A stretch of DNA of 64,000 bases, taken from contig SVFN01000016.1 in NCBI GenBank assembly GCA_015056815.1, forward strand, positions 28,868 to 92,867, in the 5' to 3' direction. The stretch is from Lachnospiraceae bacterium. GTDB lineage: Bacteria > Bacillota > Clostridia > Lachnospirales > Lachnospiraceae. Made by a program: the position numbers and the translations under genes. Below, one piece after another: positions 8,890 through 16,723 of the stretch. The notes under the pieces are model-generated. The model was not told where the DNA came from, did no database searches, and saw only the letters and a program-made list of their open reading frames with translations. Each line of letters begins with the position of its first letter. The stretch's first letter is position 1.

Positions 8890-10561
8890 ATGTATGATGA
8901 AATCATTGATGCAATTGAACAAGGCAATTACTCTGAAGCTTTAAAACACGCTAAGCAATATCCCCAGGATAAAATTGACGATACATATGCAGTCCTCGTA
9001 GCCACAATATGCATGCATTTTGGTGAATTTGAGTACGCCTTTGACTACATTCGAAACGGACTTCAATATAATTATAAAAATTATGAGCTTTATCTTATAC
9101 TTGGGACTTATTATGCTTCAACCAATCCTGTCCAAGCTAAACTTTGTTATGAGAACGCTCTTTACTATTGTGATTCAGAAGATGACAGAAACATTATCGA
9201 ATCCTATCTCAATGCTCCCGATATTCGCTCCGTACAGATATCACCTACATCCATTGTCATATTGTCTTATAATCAACCGGATTTGACACAAAGTGCTTAA
9301 ATCAGATTTACACTAATAACGATCTTTTTTCTTTTGAGGTCATTATTGTTGATAACGCTTCCAAAGAAGAAACCATTTTCTGGCTGCACGACATCGAAGA
9401 TAATCCTGAATATGATAACTTAAAAATCATATACAATACTGATAATATGGGGTTCCCATATGCCTGCAACCAAGGTATTGATATTTCTTCTACGGATAAT
9501 GATATTTTCCTGCTTAACAATGATGCCTATCTATTCCACAATTCGTTATTCTGGTTAAAAATGGGACTTTATTCCGCCTCTAACATAGGAGCTGTTGGAC
9601 CGGTTACCAACTGTGCCGTTAATAATCAAATGGTTCTCCCTATAACGAGTTCATTTGATTTTTGTTATGAATATGCTCTTAAATGCAATATACCTCACCT
9701 GCATCCTTACGAAGATAAGATATTTCTTGTGGGATTTGCATTGCTAATTAAACGGAAGGCATTGAATGAAATAGGTCTGTTGGATACCTTCTTTTCGCCC
9801 GGACAATTTGAGGATGATGACTACGGAATTCGCTTAAAGTCAGCTGGTTATAGAGTTATCTTATGCCATAACAGTTTTGTTTATCATATAGGAAACGGCG
9901 GCAATCCGGAAGGCCGCTGGAATGATGCTTCTTTTCTCAATCGTCAGAAGTTTAAATCTAAATGGGGATTTGACTTATTATATTACAATTATTCCCGTTA
10001 TGAAGTGATTAAAAAAATCTCTGATACTGCAGATAAATCTATTAAAGTATTAGAAGTTGGCTATGCTCTGGGTGCTACATTACAAAGAATTCAGTATTTA
10101 TGGCCTAATTCAGAAATATTTGGTATAGAATATAATGATAAGATCGTCAAAATAGCCAACAATATTTTGACTACATAATCTGCTCAGATGTATTAGAGCA
10201 TCTTCGGCAACCTGAAGACACTTTGCGTCGATTAATTCCTTTCATGAAGGAAAATGGACGAATCATTTGTAGTCTTCCAAACATTATGCATATTTCTGTG
10301 ATTATGCCTCTTTTAAAAAATGGGCTCTTTGAGTATCAGGATTCCGGCATTCTCGACAAAACTCATTTAAAATTCTTCACACGAAACAGCATTATCAGAC
10401 TCGCTCAAAATTTAGAATTAAGCATTGAAGAAATGGACGAAAAATATACTCCGATCTCAGAGTCACAGCAAGGCTACTTGGCAAAATTATCCTCCGTGAT
10501 AGGAAATGACAACCTGAAGGATTTTGAAGTACTTCAATATATTTTTACCCTAAAAAAATAA
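8890..10561 (+). pseudogene. Broken TPR-GT2-methyltransferase gene
   Basis: Three successive frames encode one protein. 8890-9300 gives a TPR-like N-terminus (AIEQGNYSEALKHAKQYP, LYLILGTYYAST) and the first GT2 strand SIVILSYNQPDLTQ. Loss of one base near 9290 throws it into a stop at 9298; one frame over, translation resumes at once with EVIIVDNASKEET, NTDNMGFPYACNQG, IFLLNNDAYLF and FSPGQFEDDDYGI, a complete GT2 core, and a SAM motif VLEVGYALGATLQRI. Near 10165-10178 a second lesion joins IVKIANNI to FDYIICSDVLEHL; about 30 residues normally between these methyltransferase motifs are missing. 10223-10561 then gives the methyltransferase C-terminus. Good ribosome binding site GAGGGG before 8890. 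Confidence 0.85.
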
Positions 10562-10595
10562 ACAATCTTCCCCAGTCTGTGCTGGGGAAGATTGT
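10562..10595. terminator. Intrinsic terminator between two broken genes
   Basis: ACAATCTTCCCCAG (10562-10575) pairs perfectly with CTGGGGAAGATTGT (10582-10595), a 14-bp stem with a 6-base loop. Reverse-strand reading is followed by TTATTTTTTT, so it is strongest for the minus-strand GT2 remnant; on the plus strand the tail is CCCTTTA and weak. Confidence 0.8.
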
Positions 10596-10599
10596 CCCT

Positions 10600-11324
10600 T
10601 TACTCTAACATAATACCCTTTCTTTCCAGATATAACCACAACAACTTTTTCGTCTCCTCTAAAACACGATTCTTTTCAGCTTTACGAAACAAATCCGAAA
10701 TCACAAAGTCTAATAGCCCATTTTCGCTAATATCATCAATATATTTGACAATCATTCGGCAACGGGCATCACAATAATTTGCAACGGATGATGAAATTCC
10801 CCCTACCGAAGTACTGGTTTCAACAAGCACCTCATCTACAAACCCAATCATACCCGCTTTGGCAATTCGCACAACTAAATCCCAATCCTCCAGAGCAGGT
10901 GTAAATATACGTTACTTTCCAGTTGCTCCCTGTCATGGGAATCCGGTACACGCATTTTATCAGCCTTCTGATATGCTGAATAAACCATAAGATAATCCTT
11001 GTTATTCTCCCAATAATCCATCTGCTTTTTCAGTTTATCCACTTTCCATATATCATCACTGTCCTGAAATGCTATTATCTCATGGCTCGCAAGCTCAACT
11101 CCCTTATTGCGTGCTGCACATACCCCTTGATTTTTTGAAAACTTATGATAGACGACTCGCTTGTCTGCGAGTGAACTGACATACTCATCTGTCTGATCTG
11201 TTGATCCGTCATCAATGATAATCAATTCAATATCCGAATAACTCTGTCCCAGTACACTTTCCACAGATAATTGCAGTTTTTCTCTCCGATTGTAGGTGGG
11301 AATAATCACACTGACCGGTTTCAT
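10600..11324 (-). pseudogene. GT2 glycosyltransferase with internal deletion
   Basis: The N-terminal 140 residues from ATG 11324 are a clear GT2 enzyme: VSVIIPTYNRREKLQLSVES, IELIIIDDGSTDQTDEY, GVCAARNKGVELA and AFQDSDDIWK. The frame then runs VYLHLLWRIGI to a stop at 10875. In another frame, from about 10895, PALEDWDLVVRIAKAG appears, the acceptor-side motif of the same family, continuing to a stop at 10600. The stretch normally between these blocks (roughly 30 residues with the GG/FDE region) is absent, so this is a deletion plus frameshift rather than sequencing noise. It is most likely inactive. Confidence 0.8.
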
Positions 11325-11367
11325 ACGCTTATCCTCTCTTTTTTGCTCTTTTTAGCTTCCTATTGCA

Positions 11368-12528
11368 TCATTGAAACATCACATCAATCCTGTTATCGTA
11401 GGTATGATTCTCGCAAATCTTTCGATATCCATTTTCAGCGATCTCCAACCGTTCTTTCTCATGACTCAGATAATATTCCGTCTTTTCCAGTAAATCCTCA
11501 TAACTCTCATAATAAACAAAATCCTCACCCGGCACAAAAAACTCCATAAAATCTGCCTGATAATTTGTCAAAAGAAAGCCTCTGCTTCCCATGATATCCA
11601 TTGCCCTGAGGGGGATTCCATTCACAATACTTTTTAACGTGATGTTCAGATTGATCTTTGCCCGGCTGAAGGCAAGCGGCGCTTCCATATAATAATCTAC
11701 CTTTCCGCAGTTATGTACCTTTTTTAATAACGGCGTTGGTTCCGGTGTGTAAAGATTCAAATAATACCGTTCTGACAAAAGCGCTAAAATCTCACTGCGC
11801 TCCATAGCTGTAATCTTACGGTCCAAAAAATAAGTCGCAAATGTCCACTCTACTGTTTCAAATCCATCGCCATTCTCTGTAACCGGGCAGACCTTACGCA
11901 TGTTATCTATGATCTGCGGAGTCAGAAGCCTTTCTAAAAAATTGACACCATACACATTCTTCTGGGCACTCATAAGCCCTTCCAGATAACCTCTGGTATA
12001 CTCATCCAGCTCTTTCAGGTGCCGAAACATATGCTGATGTTCCTCTGAATAAGTGGATCCTGTAAATGCGATATCACAGACATACTTACTTTTGTCAGAT
12101 GAAGCCTGTATCACCCTCATATTATGCCCTGGATCTGCGGCCATTGGAAGAAAACGGACCGTCTTAATCCCCATCTCTACGAATCTGGCGTATTCTGCAC
12201 TGTCAAACAGATATACCCTGTTGGTCTCATATTTGACTGTCTCTGAATATAACTGTATAAAAGGACTGTCATACACCCAGGACACATAAATCACACGACA
12301 CGCTTTACACGCCATGGCTGCTACCGGAAAATAATTGAAGCTGAACACATAATCATACTGCCCTCGAAGCAGTTCTTCCGCTATGGCAACCGTCAGTTTT
12401 TCTCCCCTTCTGGTATCTTCCACATCTCTTGCAAAAGGAAAACGTATGACTTCGTACCCTTTTTTCTCCAACGCTGCTATCATATATTGATTGGCAAAAC
12501 TTGCCCATTCGAGAAAAAGAATTTTCAT
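11368..12528 (-). CDS. CgeB/DUF3880-like glycosyltransferase
   Basis: A 386-residue protein. The start at 12528 is preferred over 12564 because GGAAAGG lies 9 bases before it; it then begins MKILFLEWASFANQYM. The N-terminal DUF3880-like half includes YDYVFSFNYFPVAAMACKAC and VIYVSWVYDSPF. The C-terminal half is Glyco_trans_1_2: FSRAKINLNITLKSIVNGIP, RAMDIMGSRGFLLTNYQADF, FVPGEDFVYYE and AENGYRKI. It is a clear paralogue of the gene at 26036-27244, which sits on the far side of the flagellar operon. Divergent from the DUF4422 gene, with a shared 96-base promoter region. Confidence 0.84.
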   Translation of the reverse strand: MKILFLEWASFANQYMIAALEKKGYEVIRFPFARDVEDTRRGEKLTVAIAEELLRGQYDYVFSFNYFPVAAMACKACRVIYVSWVYDSPFIQLYSETVKYETNRVYLFDSAEYARFVEMGIKTVRFLPMAADPGHNMRVIQASSDKSKYVCDIAFTGSTYSEEHQHMFRHLKELDEYTRGYLEGLMSAQKNVYGVNFLERLLTPQIIDNMRKVCPVTENGDGFETVEWTFATYFLDRKITAMERSEILALLSERYYLNLYTPEPTPLLKKVHNCGKVDYYMEAPLAFSRAKINLNITLKSIVNGIPLRAMDIMGSRGFLLTNYQADFMEFFVPGEDFVYYESYEDLLEKTEYYLSHEKERLEIAENGYRKICENHTYDNRIDVMFQ

Positions 12529-12581
12529 AGCTTTTTTCCTTTCCGTTTCTATGTTACAATACACTTAATATCACTATTTTC

Positions 12582-12610
12582 ATTATATTTTTATTTGGAC
12601 GAAAAAACAA
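12582..12610 (-). promoter_or_regulatory. Sigma-A-type promoter for CgeB-like gene
   Basis: On the reverse strand TTGTTT (12610-12605) and TATAAT (12587-12582) are spaced 17 bases apart, giving a leader of about 48 bases before the ATG at 12528. Confidence 0.6.
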
Positions 12611-12624
12611 GACTGGAGATGCCC

Positions 12625-13725
12625 ATGCGTAACGAAAAAATCAATATCTTTGTAATGACACATTGTAAGTTTGAATGTCCCCGGCATTCCATCTATATCC
12701 CGCTTCAGGTAGGTCATGCTCTGCATGATGATTTAGGTTATATCGGTGATGACAGTGGCGACAATATCTCAGTCAAGAACCCTTATTATAGTGAACTGAC
12801 AGGCTTATACTGGGCCTCTCACAATGTAGATGATGCAGATTATATGGGTTTGTGCCATTATCGGAGATTTTTTTTGAATGAATCCGGTATTATTATGAAT
12901 GCGCAGGATTATTCAGATATCTTTCAAGACTACGATATCATTCTGCCAAAAGCTACCCTTCACCCCAAACCGTATCGTGAAGTATATGCAGAAGCCCACA
13001 ATCTGCAGGATCTTCTGCTTGTTGGAAAAGCAATCGAAAAGTTGCATCCGGAATATGCTCCGTATTTCCGGGAGGCTCTCGAGTCTAACCTTGTCTTCAG
13101 CGGCAATCTGTTTGTCACAGACAGCACCCGTTTTAAAGCTTATACTAACTGGCTGTTTTCCATTTTTGATGTGGTCGAAGGCCAAATAGACCCGGATCGA
13201 TATGACAACTACCATAAGCGTGTTTATGGCTTTCTCTCAGAGCAGCTACTCAGTGTATGGGTTGCCAAAAATGAATTGACCGTTTACGAAGCAAACGTCG
13301 GTATCACGCAGCTCAAATCCGAAACTGCCGAGTTAAAGGCTTCTTTGTGTACGCTTGCTTCCGCCGGAACCCTTGAGGGAGTAAAACAGGCATTGGATCT
13401 GTTCCGTACCACACTGAAAGCTCGCCCTGATCTTTTACTGCCCGCCTCTGATCTGGACGGCGAACTTACTGATATGTTTCGTGTTTTACATGTTTTGGAA
13501 CTGGAATTACAGGAGAATAATTATACCAACAATACATTTAACTGTATGTTCTTTTTATCTACTGATTTATCTGTTCTAGTGAAACAGTTCAGATTAATAA
13601 CATCTATCCTGCTTCATGTAGTCCAAAACACAGCATCAGAAGTAGAAAAAGATTATTTAAGAGATTCTCGTATATCAGATTCGCTTTATGACACCATCAG
13701 ATCACTCCATCCCGAGTTGAAGTGA
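12625..13725 (+). CDS. DUF4422-family glycosyltransferase-like protein
   Basis: A 366-residue protein when started at 12625, where GGAG lies 6 bases upstream (an in-frame ATG at 12619 is too close to it). It begins KINIFVMTHCKFECPRH and contains the DUF4422 signatures QVGHALHDDLGYIGDDSGDN, ELTGLYWASHNVDDADYMGL and CHYRRFFL. DUF4422 proteins occur in capsule and surface-glycan clusters and are treated as glycosyltransferases (family knowledge). Residues after about 220 are helical and less conserved; they may mediate contact with partner proteins. It is convergent with the GT2 gene at 13734, only 8 bases apart with no visible terminator. Confidence 0.82.
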   Translation: MRNEKINIFVMTHCKFECPRHSIYIPLQVGHALHDDLGYIGDDSGDNISVKNPYYSELTGLYWASHNVDDADYMGLCHYRRFFLNESGIIMNAQDYSDIFQDYDIILPKATLHPKPYREVYAEAHNLQDLLLVGKAIEKLHPEYAPYFREALESNLVFSGNLFVTDSTRFKAYTNWLFSIFDVVEGQIDPDRYDNYHKRVYGFLSEQLLSVWVAKNELTVYEANVGITQLKSETAELKASLCTLASAGTLEGVKQALDLFRTTLKARPDLLLPASDLDGELTDMFRVLHVLELELQENNYTNNTFNCMFFLSTDLSVLVKQFRLITSILLHVVQNTASEVEKDYLRDSRISDSLYDTIRSLHPELK

Positions 13726-13733
13726 TCGCCAAA

Positions 13734-14744
13734 TTATATTTCAGAAAAAAGATCTTCTTGCAATTCTAAATTCAACTTACTTTTATCTTGGTAAATAAGT
13801 GGATTATTAGCCACATTCGGAAATGCTTCTAATAACTCTGTTTTTATCATAGGCAATCTGCTTCGAAAAACGTCACTATTACCCATTTCCAGACATTTTT
13901 TCTTGAGCATAAACACAGACCCGTATGCCGCCCACTCCAACTCTTTAATCACACTCATCCCATATTTATAATATGACTTCCAGAGTACAACCCATGTTTC
14001 CACCAATTCATCTACATATTCCAACGCTGTTTTTGAATTCCAAATTCCTTTCGGATTTCTTCGATAGTAATAAAGCGCATCCGAAATGCAAACCATGCGC
14101 TTCAACGTAAACAAACATGACGCATGAAACAAAGAATCTTCCGAAATGTGTTTATCGTCCGGAAAAGAAATATTATTCTTTCCCAGAAAGTCCTTTGAGT
14201 ACAACTTGCCCCATATCCATCCCGCCAACGCTTCATCCATGATCAACAAAGCAAACGAGTCTTTATTTGATGTTTCATATAAATGTTCTCTCTTTGCCGA
14301 ATTTCCGATTATACTATCATTTTCAAACATATAATAGTTACATGCAACCACATCCGCTCCATGCGCTATTGCTTGTATATAAAGCTTCTCTAATGCTTCC
14401 GGTGCCAGCAAATCATCCGAATCCACAAAAGATATATAACTTCCTGTTGCATATTGCATCCCTATATTTCGTACTTTCCCTACAAATCCGCCACTTTGTT
14501 CTGTACATTTAATCAAAAGAATAGTATCCGGATACTTTTTTTCATATTCTTCAATGATCATTATAGTTGAATCGCTGGAACAATCATCTACAATTATAAT
14601 TTCCATTAGTTCCAAGGGAAAAGTTTGATTAAGAATACTTTCGATACATTGTGCGATATATTTCTCTCTGTTATAACAGGGAATAATCAAAGAAATCTTC
14701 TCTCCCTGCCTATTACTCAATTGTTGAAATAATTTAATATCCAC
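13734..14744 (-). CDS. Glycosyltransferase family 2 protein, GTG start
   Basis: A 336-residue GT2 enzyme: KISLIIPCYNREKYIAQCIE, MEIIIVDDCSSDSTIMI, ISFVDSDDLLAPEALE (metal site) and DDKHISEDSLFHAS (acceptor-side motif). The start codon is GTG at 14744, with GGTGAGG about 7 bases upstream. It lies immediately downstream of flagellin on the same strand, separated by the flagellin terminator at 14766-14792, so it probably needs read-through or its own promoter. Its placement directly after flagellin is the best positional hint that this island decorates flagellin. Confidence 0.86.
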   Translation of the reverse strand: MDIKLFQQLSNRQGEKISLIIPCYNREKYIAQCIESILNQTFPLELMEIIIVDDCSSDSTIMIIEEYEKKYPDTILLIKCTEQSGGFVGKVRNIGMQYATGSYISFVDSDDLLAPEALEKLYIQAIAHGADVVACNYYMFENDSIIGNSAKREHLYETSNKDSFALLIMDEALAGWIWGKLYSKDFLGKNNISFPDDKHISEDSLFHASCLFTLKRMVCISDALYYYRRNPKGIWNSKTALEYVDELVETWVVLWKSYYKYGMSVIKELEWAAYGSVFMLKKKCLEMGNSDVFRSRLPMIKTELLEAFPNVANNPLIYQDKSKLNLELQEDLFSEI

Positions 14745-14765
14745 TTATTTTTCCTCACCATATAA

Positions 14766-14792
14766 TGAAAAAGGGGAGCGAAATCGCTCCCC
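14766..14792 (-). terminator. Flagellin intrinsic terminator
   Basis: Reverse strand: AGGGGAGCGA (14792-14783) and TCGCTCCCCT (14781-14772) form a 10-bp stem around a very tight loop, so the innermost pairs probably open; TTTTTC follows. It ends the monocistronic flagellin transcript. Confidence 0.85.
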
Positions 14793-14813
14793 TCTGGTAG
14801 TTGCAATGATTCA

Positions 14814-15632
14814 TTAGCCAAGTAATGATAATACACCCTGATTTGACTGGTTAGCCTGTGCCAACATAGACTGTCCTGCCTGAGCAAGGATGTTATTGTT
14901 GGAGAACTTAACCATCTCAGTAGCCATATCTGTATCACGGATAGCAGATTCAGCAGCTGTGGTATTCTCTACTACATTGTCTAAGTTCTTGATGGTATGC
15001 TCTAATCTGTTCTGTACAGCACCGAGATCAGATCTCTGCTTAGAAACGCTCTCAAGAGCTGTCTTGATCTTTCCAATTGCCTCCTGAGCTTTTGAATTAT
15101 TTGCTCCGGCCACGGTAACACCTGTCAAGCCAATAGCAGATGCTTTCATCTTGTCAATCGTAATGCCGATAAACTGACCAGCCTCTGCACCAACTGCCAA
15201 ATTCTTACCTGTAAATGTACCGTCTAACAGATTCTGCTCATTGAATGTAGTCGTAGAAGCAACTCTATCAATTTCAGATACAAGAGCCTGTACTTCTGCA
15301 TTGATATAATCACGATCTTTGCTAGTCTGGGTATCATTAGATGCCTTAACTGCCAGCTCATTCATACGCTGTAACATATCGTGTACTTCACCAAGAGCAC
15401 CTTCAGCTGTCTGTACGCAGGAGATACCATCCTGTGCGTTAGCAGAAGCCTGTGTAAGACCTCTTACCTGACGTCTCATCTTCTCGGAAATCGCAAGACC
15501 TGCTGCATCATCTGCTGCACGGTTGATCTTGTAACCGGAAGATAATTTCTCTGTAGACTTAGCCTGTGATGAAGTTGTAACGCCTAACATCCTGTTAGAA
15601 TTCATTGCTGTAAGATTGTGTTGTACTACCAT
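14814..15632 (-). CDS. fliC: Flagellin
   Basis: A 272-residue flagellin, the filament subunit. The conserved N-terminal D0/D1 part reads [18 protein letters not shown] through [20 protein letters not shown], with the [16 protein letters not shown] block, and the C-terminal D0 ends [17 protein letters not shown]. The variable centre is very short (about residues 130-175), so the surface-exposed domain is minimal, as in Bacillus Hag. Serines and threonines there and in TTTFNEQN could carry glycans (inference). It has its own SigD-type promoter (15762-15788), a long leader with a CsrA-type hairpin, and its own terminator. Export needs FliS, encoded 700 bases upstream. Confidence 0.97.
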   Translation of the reverse strand: MVVQHNLTAMNSNRMLGVTTSSQAKSTEKLSSGYKINRAADDAAGLAISEKMRRQVRGLTQASANAQDGISCVQTAEGALGEVHDMLQRMNELAVKASNDTQTSKDRDYINAEVQALVSEIDRVASTTTFNEQNLLDGTFTGKNLAVGAEAGQFIGITIDKMKASAIGLTGVTVAGANNSKAQEAIGKIKTALESVSKQRSDLGAVQNRLEHTIKNLDNVVENTTAAESAIRDTDMATEMVKFSNNNILAQAGQSMLAQANQSNQGVLSLLG

Positions 15633-15640
15633 AATATATT

Positions 15641-15672
15641 CCTCCTTGAATTTGAATCGGCTTCCCTGCCGA
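15641..15672 (-). promoter_or_regulatory. CsrA-binding-type hairpin plus Shine-Dalgarno in flagellin leader
   Basis: On the transcript strand TCGGC (15672-15668) pairs with GCCGA (15661-15657), leaving AGGGAA in the loop, a perfect fit to the ANGGA loop motif bound by CsrA. The Shine-Dalgarno 15-20 bases later reads AAGGAGGA and holds a second ANGGA-type site. This two-site layout matches the known Bacillus hag leader, where CsrA blocks translation until FliW removes it; csrA and fliW lie about 3.5 kb upstream here. Confidence 0.75.
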
Positions 15673-15761
15673 GTTTAGTCCCCTTTCCAATGGGATCTGC
15701 ACGGCCGTTTGCGTCTCCTATTAAATTGGGGTGGTTAAAAGTAATTGTTTTACTTGTATTA

Positions 15762-15788
15762 TATATCGGACATTGTCCAATATACTTA
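15762..15788 (-). promoter_or_regulatory. Sigma-28 (SigD) promoter of flagellin
   Basis: Reverse strand: TAAG (15788-15785), 15 bases, then CCGATATA (15769-15762). This is close to the TAAA-N15-GCCGATAA consensus. It leaves a leader of about 125 bases, long enough for the CsrA-type hairpin. It starts 30 bases after the stop of the preceding gene. Confidence 0.85.
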
Positions 15789-15818
15789 ATACCTTTTTTT
15801 AAAAAAATCGAATTTTTT

Positions 15819-16301
15819 TTAATTCTTTGAATCCAGAAAATGAGGCGGAACATGGTTGCGGTTTTTCATATTATTATAATAGTTTAAAGCCGTCTTGCTC
15901 CCGACCCTGCCGGTCTTGATCCGGTCTCTTTCCGTTTTAAAAAAGTCTTCCAGCGCTTTCTTATTGCGCGCTTCTCCCGCCTGAATTGTTACACTTTTCT
16001 CTGTGATTGCCGAAATCAGCGCTTTCATTTGCAGGATTTCTGTCGCATATGGCTTTCTACCCTCATCCGTAGACAGTTCCTTCTCCACATAATGAAAGAC
16101 TCTGTCAAAACCTTCATCCAGTTCATCCAATTCACTGATCAGCCCGTCTTTTTCCTCAGCCTCGCGGTCAAAGGCATCCTCATCGAGTGGCTCCGTTTTG
16201 ATGATATCCGTCTGCTTCCGGTTAATCTGTATGATCTGCGATAACACCTTGTCTTTCTTTTGTAAACTGTCAATCAATATTCCTATGTACTGTTTCGTCA
16301 T
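15819..16301 (-). CDS. FliT/FlgN-like flagellar export chaperone
   Basis: A 160-residue, almost wholly helical, charged protein directly after fliS (8-base gap). Its position, size and coiled-coil character (IGILIDSLQKKDKVLSQIIQ, LISELDELDEGFDRVF, LQMKALISAITEKSVTIQ) fit a FliT/FlgN-type chaperone, which in other bacteria guards FliD or the hook-associated proteins. The C-terminus is basic and ends HVPPHFLDSKN, typical of this family in Lachnospiraceae. Sequence identity alone does not prove the partner; fliD two genes upstream makes FliD the most likely client. Confidence 0.7.
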   Translation of the reverse strand: MTKQYIGILIDSLQKKDKVLSQIIQINRKQTDIIKTEPLDEDAFDREAEEKDGLISELDELDEGFDRVFHYVEKELSTDEGRKPYATEILQMKALISAITEKSVTIQAGEARNKKALEDFFKTERDRIKTGRVGSKTALNYYNNMKNRNHVPPHFLDSKN

Positions 16302-16309
16302 ATCATCAC

Positions 16310-16693
16310 CTACGATACCGGGATCTTATTGCGCCGCATAACTTCCTTCCATGTGTCCCTCATGGAGCGGATATGTGTATTGATCTCCTCCAGGATTTCT
16401 TTGTCTTTACTGATATTGGCTTCGATCAGCCTCTGCTGAAGATACACATATACCCTGTCAAAATCCTGTGCCACCGGATATTTCATATCCAGTGTAGCGC
16501 GAAATTCTTCAATGATCTTTTGCACCCTGATGATATTGTGGTTCGCTTTCTCCATGTCCTTCTTCTCGATGGCGATGATCGCCATGTTACAGAATTTGAT
16601 TGCGCCCTCATAAAGCATCAGCGTAAGCTCTGCCGGCGATGCTGTCAATATTTTACTGTTATTGTATTGTGCATATGGATTCGGTAATGCCAT
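16310..16693 (-). CDS. fliS: Flagellin export chaperone FliS
   Basis: A 127-residue FliS. It begins NPYAQYNNSKILTASPAELT, the family hallmark, followed by LMLYEGAIKFCNMAIIAIE and LDMKYPVAQDFDRVYVYLQQ. FliS wraps the C-terminus of flagellin in the cytoplasm and delivers it to the export gate (family knowledge). It follows fliD by 30 bases and precedes the FliT-like gene by 8, so the order fliD-fliS-fliT matches most Gram-positive late flagellar operons. Length is normal. Confidence 0.96.
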   Translation of the reverse strand: MALPNPYAQYNNSKILTASPAELTLMLYEGAIKFCNMAIIAIEKKDMEKANHNIIRVQKIIEEFRATLDMKYPVAQDFDRVYVYLQQRLIEANISKDKEILEEINTHIRSMRDTWKEVMRRNKIPVS

Positions 16694-16723
16694 AGTACAA
16701 CCTCCTGTTGTTATGTCATTTTA

